Part shown: in pieces, positions 59,486 to 64,000 of the stretch | Position numbering within the stretch: the stretch's first letter is position 1 | Layout of the letters: the number at the start of each line of letters is the position of its first letter | Assembly: GCF_900115095.1 (NCBI RefSeq) | Contig: NZ_FOVH01000001.1 | Location: forward strand, 1,144,000-1,207,999 | Reading direction: 5' to 3' | DNA: 64,000 bases | Source: Actinomadura madurae | GTDB taxonomy: Bacteria > Actinomycetota > Actinomycetes > Streptosporangiales > Streptosporangiaceae | Notes under the pieces: model-generated | The model's database searches: none | The model's input: the letters and a program-made list of their open reading frames with translations, nothing else | What the model was told of the DNA's origin: nothing | Position numbers and translations under genes: made by a program

Positions 59486-61189
59486 TCAGGGGCGTGACGT
59501 GGGGAGGTCGTTGCCGCGGAGGGTGGCGCCGAGGGGCAGCGGTTCGACCGATCGTGCGTAGACGGAGAGCCATCCGGAGCTGTCCCCGGGGACCATGTGC
59601 CGTTCCCGTCCGGCGTACCGCCGTGCCAGCTCCCGCTCGTCGACGAGCAGGTCGACGCGGCGGACGTCCAGGTCGATCGCGATCCGGTCGCCGTCGGCGA
59701 CCACCCCGAGCGGCCCCGGCAGCGCGCCCTCGGGGGAGACCTCGCCGACCACGATGCCCTTGTTGACGAGCCCGGACAGCTGCCCGTCGGTCACCACCGA
59801 GACCTGCCCGGTCAGGCCGGCGCCGTCGAGCGCGAAGACGGTCTGCGAGGCCATGCCCATGCCGGGGGTGCCCACCGGGCCGAGCCCGCGCAGCACCAGG
59901 ACGTCGCCGGGCCGTACCTCCCCGCCCTCGATGCCGGCGATCGCCGACGGGGCGTCGTCGAAGACGCGGGCGGGGCCCTCGAACGTCGCGGGCCGGTCCT
60001 CGGTCACCGACAGCTTGACGATGGCCGTGTCGGGCGCGAGCGAGCCGCGCACGACCACGACGGTCGGATGGCCGGCCCGCGGGTCGCGCAGCGGCCGGAT
60101 GACCCGTTCGTCCCGCACCGTCGCGCGCGCCGTCCGGGCGGCCATCGTCTCCCCGGTGACCGTGACCGCGTCGCCGGCGAGGGCGCCGCCGAGCTGCTTG
60201 AGGACGGCCAGCGCGCCGCCGGCGTCCTCGAACTCCTCGATGGAGTCCTCGCCGTTGGGGCGGACGGCGGACAGCGGCCTGATCGTCCCGGCGTACTCCT
60301 CGAACAGCCGGTAGACGTCGACCCCGCTGCCGGCCTCGCGGGCGATCGCCTGGAGGTGCTTGACGCAGTTGATCGAACCGCTGATCGCGAGCACCGACAT
60401 CACCGCGTTCGCGAACGCCGCCGGCGTCATGATCGTGCGGGGCCGGCGGTCCTCGCGGACCGCGCCGACGATCGCCTCGCCACTCGCCTCGACGGCCCGC
60501 CACATCGTCTCGCCGTTCGCCCGTGCGGGCGTCGTGCCGGGCAGCGTCATGCCGAGCGCCTCGGCGACGACGTGCATGGAGTTGGCGGTGCCCATCCCGG
60601 TGCACACGCCCGGTCCGGTGATCGCGCGTGCGCTCATCTCGCACAGGCCGTCGTAGGTGATGCCGCCGAACTTCAGACTTCCCGCGCGCAGGAAGACCTC
60701 CTCGATGTCCACCCGCTCGCCCGTGTCGAGCCGTCCGCAGCTCTGGTAGCCGCAGGCGACGACCAGGGCCGGAACGTCGGTCCGGGCCGCCGCCATGAGC
60801 TGGCCGGGGGTCGTCTTGTCGCACGAGGCCAGGCAGACCATGCCGTCCAGCCGGGCGCCCTCGACGACGGCCTCGATGTCGGCGGCGAGCAGGTCCCGGC
60901 TCGACAGGACGTGGCCGCCGGCGCGGCCGGCGCTCATGATGAAGTCCGTCGGCGCGACGGTGCGGATCTCGAACGCCACGCCGCCCGCCGCCTCGACCGA
61001 CCGCTTCACCGCGGCGGCGATGGGGTCGAGATGGCTGAAGCACGGGGCGAGCCCCGACGAGGAGTTCACGATCGCGATCTTGGGCTTGTCCAGGTCCGCG
61101 TCGGTCAGCCCGAGCGCGCGCCACTGCGCGCGCCGGGTGGCCCAGCGCGGGCTGCCGTCCGGGACCTCGCTGCGCAGCCGCCGGGTCAC
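59486..61189 (-). CDS. IlvD/Edd-family Fe-S dehydratase
   Basis: A 567-residue dehydratase. Cysteines Cys50 ('APCFSHLD'), Cys123 ('ASCDKTTPGQL') and Cys196 ('GVCTGMGTANSM') reproduce the [2Fe-2S] triad spacing of IlvD-type enzymes, and 'VTDGQLSGLVNKGIVVGEVS' carries the C-terminal active-site Ser. Family members dehydrate dihydroxy acids or sugar acids; lack of ilv neighbours argues against a biosynthetic role. GTG 61189 overlaps the permease stop (GTGA). Confidence 0.9.
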   Translation of the reverse strand: MTRRLRSEVPDGSPRWATRRAQWRALGLTDADLDKPKIAIVNSSSGLAPCFSHLDPIAAAVKRSVEAAGGVAFEIRTVAPTDFIMSAGRAGGHVLSSRDLLAADIEAVVEGARLDGMVCLASCDKTTPGQLMAAARTDVPALVVACGYQSCGRLDTGERVDIEEVFLRAGSLKFGGITYDGLCEMSARAITGPGVCTGMGTANSMHVVAEALGMTLPGTTPARANGETMWRAVEASGEAIVGAVREDRRPRTIMTPAAFANAVMSVLAISGSINCVKHLQAIAREAGSGVDVYRLFEEYAGTIRPLSAVRPNGEDSIEEFEDAGGALAVLKQLGGALAGDAVTVTGETMAARTARATVRDERVIRPLRDPRAGHPTVVVVRGSLAPDTAIVKLSVTEDRPATFEGPARVFDDAPSAIAGIEGGEVRPGDVLVLRGLGPVGTPGMGMASQTVFALDGAGLTGQVSVVTDGQLSGLVNKGIVVGEVSPEGALPGPLGVVADGDRIAIDLDVRRVDLLVDERELARRYAGRERHMVPGDSSGWLSVYARSVEPLPLGATLRGNDLPTSRP

Positions 61190-61989
61190 CGGTTCACCTC
61201 CTGCCGGCCGTAGACCGATTCGTGCCACGGGATGAAGAACCGCTTCAGGCCGTTGACGACGAAGTAGAGCAGCAGCCCCAGCACCGACAGCAGGATGATC
61301 GTCGCGAACAGGGCGGGGGCGTCCAGCTCGTTGAGCGTCCGCACCACCAGGTACCCCAGGCCCTCGCTGCCGCCGAGGTACTCGCCGACGATCGTGCCGA
61401 TGATCGCGAAGACGATGCCGACCTCCATGCCGGCGAAGACGTACGGCATGGTGCTCTTCAGCTCCAGGTGGGTGAAGGTCTGCCACCGGCTCGCGTTGAG
61501 GCTGCGCATGACCTCGCGCTGGCCGCTCTCCACCGAGCGGACCCCCAGCTGCACGTTGAGCATGATCGGGAAGAACGCGAGCATCGCGGCCATGATCACC
61601 TTGGAGGTCATCCCGAATCCGAACCAGATCACGAACAGCGGGATCAGCGCGACCTTGGGGACGACCTGGGAGGCCACGATCACCGGCCGCAGGCTGAGCT
61701 CCAGCCAGGGCACCTTGCCGAGCACGACCCCCACCGCGACGCCCGTGACCAGCGCGATCAGGAACCCGCCGATGGTCTCGGTCGCGGTGGTCCGCGCGTG
61801 CCCCCAGGTCGCCGGGTCCCCGACCACGGTCCGCAAGCTCTCGAAGACCTTCGCCGGAGGGGGCAGCACCAGCTCGGAGATGCCGGAGGCGCGGACGAAC
61901 AGCTCCCAGGCACCGAAGAAGGCGAGCAGGATGAGCGGCGTGCTGAGCCAGGGCAGCATCCTCCGGCTCCTGGATCGTTCCCTGCCCAT
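61186..61989 (-). CDS. ABC transporter permease (SsuC/TauC/NMT1-system type)
   Basis: A 267-residue permease with about six helices: 'LILLAFFGAWELFVRASGIS', coupling loop 'LGVRSVESGQREVMRSLNAS' (EAA-like) and 'IIGTIVGEYLGGSEGLGYLV'. Such permeases work with NMT1/TauA-type binding proteins for sulfonates, nitrate, pyrimidine precursors or aromatic acids. It lies 2 bp after the ATPase stop and is coupled to the dehydratase gene. Confidence 0.9.
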   Translation of the reverse strand: MGRERSRSRRMLPWLSTPLILLAFFGAWELFVRASGISELVLPPPAKVFESLRTVVGDPATWGHARTTATETIGGFLIALVTGVAVGVVLGKVPWLELSLRPVIVASQVVPKVALIPLFVIWFGFGMTSKVIMAAMLAFFPIMLNVQLGVRSVESGQREVMRSLNASRWQTFTHLELKSTMPYVFAGMEVGIVFAIIGTIVGEYLGGSEGLGYLVVRTLNELDAPALFATIILLSVLGLLLYFVVNGLKRFFIPWHESVYGRQEVNR

Positions 61990-61991
61990 CC

Positions 61992-62855
61992 CTATTCCTC
62001 CTCGTCCAGCGCGTGGCGCAGGCCCCGCACGATCGCGCCGAACTCCGGCTCGGTCTGCACGTCGATGCCGCGCGGCCGTTCGAAGCCGACCGGCGTGATC
62101 TGCCGGATCCGGCCGGGCCGCGGCGTCAGATGGACCACCCGGTCGCCCAGGAAGACCGCCTCGGTGATGTCGTGCGTGACGAAGACGACGGTGGCGTCGG
62201 TGGCCAGCGCGATGCGCTGGAGTTCGAGGTTCATCCGCTCCCGGGTGAGCGCGTCGAGCGCGCCGAACGGCTCGTCCATCAGCAGCAGCTTCGGCCCGGT
62301 GCTCAGCGCCCGGGCGATCGCGGCCCGCTGGCGCATCCCCCCGGACAGCTCCCGGGGGTAGGACGACTCGAACCCGGCGAGGCCGACCAGCTCGGCCAGC
62401 TCATGGGCCCGGTCCCGCCGTTCCCGCCTGCCGGCCCCGCGCAGCCGCAGCGGGAGCGAGATGTTGTCGGCGACCGAGTACCACGGGAACAGGTTGGCCT
62501 CCTGGAACACCACGCCGAGCTGGGACACCACGGAGGAGTCCACGCGGGAGCCGTGCCACAGCGGGCTGCCCTCGACGAGGATCTCGCCCGTGGACGGCCC
62601 GAGCAGGCCGGCCAGCATGCGCAGCAGCGTCGTCTTGCCGCACCCGGAGCGTCCGATCACCGACACGAACTCGCCGTCGCTGATCGTCAGGTCGATGCCG
62701 GACAGGGCCTGCGTGGTGGTCCGCCTGCTCCGGAACTCCTTGCCGATCCCGATCAGCTCCAGCTTGGCCGCCGTCCCCTTCTTCCCTTCCGGGGACGAGC
62801 CCGGCGGCGCTTCGGCCCGGCTCTCCCCGAGCGTCCTGGCGCTGTGCCTGGTCAT
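61992..62855 (-). CDS. ABC transporter ATPase (SsuB/TauB type)
   Basis: A 287-residue ATPase: Walker A 'VIGRSGCGKTTLLRMLAG', Q-loop 'VVFQEANLFPWYSVADNI', signature 'ELSGGMRQRAAIARAL', Walker B 'LLLMDEPFGALDALTRERM' and H-loop 'VVFVTHDITEAVFLGD'. An N-terminal ~30-residue tail is low-complexity. Powers the importer with the flanking permease and binding protein. TAG stop. Confidence 0.92.
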   Translation of the reverse strand: MTRHSARTLGESRAEAPPGSSPEGKKGTAAKLELIGIGKEFRSRRTTTQALSGIDLTISDGEFVSVIGRSGCGKTTLLRMLAGLLGPSTGEILVEGSPLWHGSRVDSSVVSQLGVVFQEANLFPWYSVADNISLPLRLRGAGRRERRDRAHELAELVGLAGFESSYPRELSGGMRQRAAIARALSTGPKLLLMDEPFGALDALTRERMNLELQRIALATDATVVFVTHDITEAVFLGDRVVHLTPRPGRIRQITPVGFERPRGIDVQTEPEFGAIVRGLRHALDEEE

Positions 62856-62878
62856 CCGCTTCCTCCAGTCGATCTGGT

Positions 62879-63931
62879 TCACGTCTTGGGCAGGAGGCCG
62901 TTGTCGAACCAGCTGGGGGCATCGCCGCCGGGTTTGGCGACGCCGGCGGACGTGAGCTCCTTGTATCCGGCCGTCCACACGGCCTTGTCCGTGACGAGCA
63001 GCGGCTTGCTCGGATCCCCGCCGGTCCAGGAGTTCCGCAGCATGGTCAAGCTGGCCTTGGCGACCTTGTCGTCGTTGAGGGAGGCGAAGGAGTACTCGTC
63101 GCGCAGCTTCTTGACGGTCTCGTCGAGCGACTGGTCGGCCACCATCGCCGCCACCGCGTCGTGGATCCCGGCCATGAACGACGTGAGGGTCTGCGCGTCC
63201 TTCGTGGCGGCGTCCTTCGTCGTGACATAGACCTGCTGGTCGGACTTGACGTACTTGCCGGGATCGAACAGGCCGACGTCGGAGTTCTTGGACGTCAGGA
63301 GGTTGGCGGTGTCGACGCTGACCACGTAGCCGACGATGCGGCCCTGTTCCACCAGATTGAACGTTCCAGGGGTGAGGCCGACGACCTGCCGCTTGGTCTG
63401 CTTCGGGTCGATCCCGGCGCTGGCGAGCACCAGCGACACCACCTTGTCGCTCGTCCCGCCCTCGGAGGGGACGCCCATCGTCTGGCCGACGAAGTCCTGC
63501 GGCTTGGCCAGCGGATGTCTCTTCTTGCTGTACACGAAGCGCAAGGACGAGCCGCGGCTGAGCGTGCCGATGTTGACCAGCGGCTGGCCGGTGTCGGCGA
63601 CCGCGGTCATCACGTCGATCTGGCCCACACGCGTGATGGGGGAGATGCCGGCCAGGAGCGTCTGCATGGCCTGGGGCGATCCCTTGACCGGCTGCAGCTT
63701 CACGTCCAGGCCGTGCTTGGCGAAGTGGCCGCCCGCGACCGCGAGCAGTTCGGGCGCGAGCGACAGCGTCTCCAGCGGCAGATAGCTCAGGAACGTGGTC
63801 TTCTTGCCGCCGCTCGAACCGGCGGCGCCCGAACCGCACCCCGCCAGCAGGGGAGCGCCTGCCGCGGCGACGGCCATCATGAGGAACGATCGGCGGTCGA
63901 GGGCGGATGAGGTGAACTCGGTTACGGGCAC
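62879..63931 (-). CDS. NMT1/SsuA-type ABC substrate-binding lipoprotein
   Basis: A 350-residue extracytoplasmic binding protein. The N-terminus has a twin-arginine pair ('DRRSFLMMA', Arg13-Arg14) and a lipobox 'LLAGC' (Cys32), so it may be Tat-exported and lipidated. 'GGHFAKHGLDVKLQPVKGSP' and 'QTMGVPSEGGTSDKVVSLVL' fit the NMT1/THI5-like fold. GTG start after TAGGAGGGG. First gene of the leftward operon with IlvD, FAD oxidoreductase and AcnX; recognises their unknown substrate. Its promoter must lie in or beyond 63932-64000, where I see none. Confidence 0.88.
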   Translation of the reverse strand: MPVTEFTSSALDRRSFLMMAVAAAGAPLLAGCGSGAAGSSGGKKTTFLSYLPLETLSLAPELLAVAGGHFAKHGLDVKLQPVKGSPQAMQTLLAGISPITRVGQIDVMTAVADTGQPLVNIGTLSRGSSLRFVYSKKRHPLAKPQDFVGQTMGVPSEGGTSDKVVSLVLASAGIDPKQTKRQVVGLTPGTFNLVEQGRIVGYVVSVDTANLLTSKNSDVGLFDPGKYVKSDQQVYVTTKDAATKDAQTLTSFMAGIHDAVAAMVADQSLDETVKKLRDEYSFASLNDDKVAKASLTMLRNSWTGGDPSKPLLVTDKAVWTAGYKELTSAGVAKPGGDAPSWFDNGLLPKT

Positions 63932-64000
63932 GAACCCCTCCTAAGTCCGATCTGGCCAGGTCACACCCCCCGGCCGACGGACTGAGGGTCGCTCCCCATC

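Noticed and set aside
1..64000. tRNA, rRNA, CRISPR, riboswitch, insertion sequence or prophage
   Set aside because: No cloverleaf-like genes, regularly spaced repeats, transposase or integrase motifs, or known riboswitch cores were recognised; a covariance-model scan would be decisive.

Overview
The window is a GC-rich (roughly 70%), densely coded, GTG/TTG-start-rich chromosomal segment, typical of a filamentous actinomycete. Gene content (FadR-type GntR, SpoIIE-type PP2C phosphatase with GAF/PAS, Tat/lipoprotein binding proteins, RibD-like reductase pairs, GH78 rhamnosidase) suggests Streptosporangiales, for example an Actinomadura-like genus; the genus is a guess. No tRNA, rRNA, CRISPR array, insertion sequence or prophage was recognised. 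It is an accessory catabolic region made of several self-contained operons, each with its own regulator.

Layout. (1) 1-560: 3' end of a WYL-domain regulator. (2) 594-8071: an eight-gene operon equivalent to the poorly understood Escherichia coli yhf cluster, in the order yhfZ-yhfY-yhfU-yhfT-php-yhfS-yhfX-yhfW, tightly overlapping and probably read from a leaderless promoter. (3) 8097-17279: miscellaneous genes: DinB-like protein, a broken endonuclease/exonuclease/phosphatase gene, glyoxalase-like protein, AraC regulator divergent from a GH78 alpha-L-rhamnosidase, a hypothetical membrane-anchored protein, an alcohol dehydrogenase remnant, two tandem RibD-like reductases and a LuxR regulator. 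(4) 17289-27187: a GntR-controlled sugar operon (ABC importer, Zn alcohol dehydrogenase, mutarotase-like protein, SDR, galactonate dehydratase, KDPGal aldolase, KDGal kinase) forming a De Ley-Doudoroff-type galactose/galactonate route. (5) 27369-29516: multidomain PP2C phosphatase.

(6) 29497-44246: the most interesting block. A LacI repressor faces a 13.5-kb operon with two tandem LacI-type operators: HAAT-type ABC importer (five genes), aspartoacylase-like deacylase, DUF1989 protein, amidase, DMSO-reductase-family S/N-oxide reductase, four-domain rhodanese, MalY/PatB-type C-S lyase and a cysteine-dioxygenase-like thiol dioxygenase. Together these look like an undescribed route for import and dismantling of an N-acylated (or amide) sulfur-oxidised cysteine-type compound. 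(7) 44236-45508: a SagB-type dehydrogenase with a PqqD-like N-terminus preceded by a 29-codon peptide gene and a hairpin, a candidate minimal RiPP locus.

(8) 45614-48837: lipoprotein, a divergent SDR/LysR pair in which both genes carry internal deletions but the LysR box is intact, a class-C beta-lactamase-fold lipoprotein and a small HTH membrane protein. (9) 48859-55258: leftward operon of amidohydrolase, CocE-type hydrolase, FAD monooxygenase, NIPSNAP, SnoaL-like and DedA proteins, plus a TauE/SafE exporter. (10) 55487-63931: leftward operon of NMT1-type ABC importer, IlvD/Edd dehydratase, FAD oxidoreductase and both halves of aconitase X, ending in a LysR gene; two Fe-S dehydratase families with one importer suggest an uncharacterised hydroxy-acid pathway.
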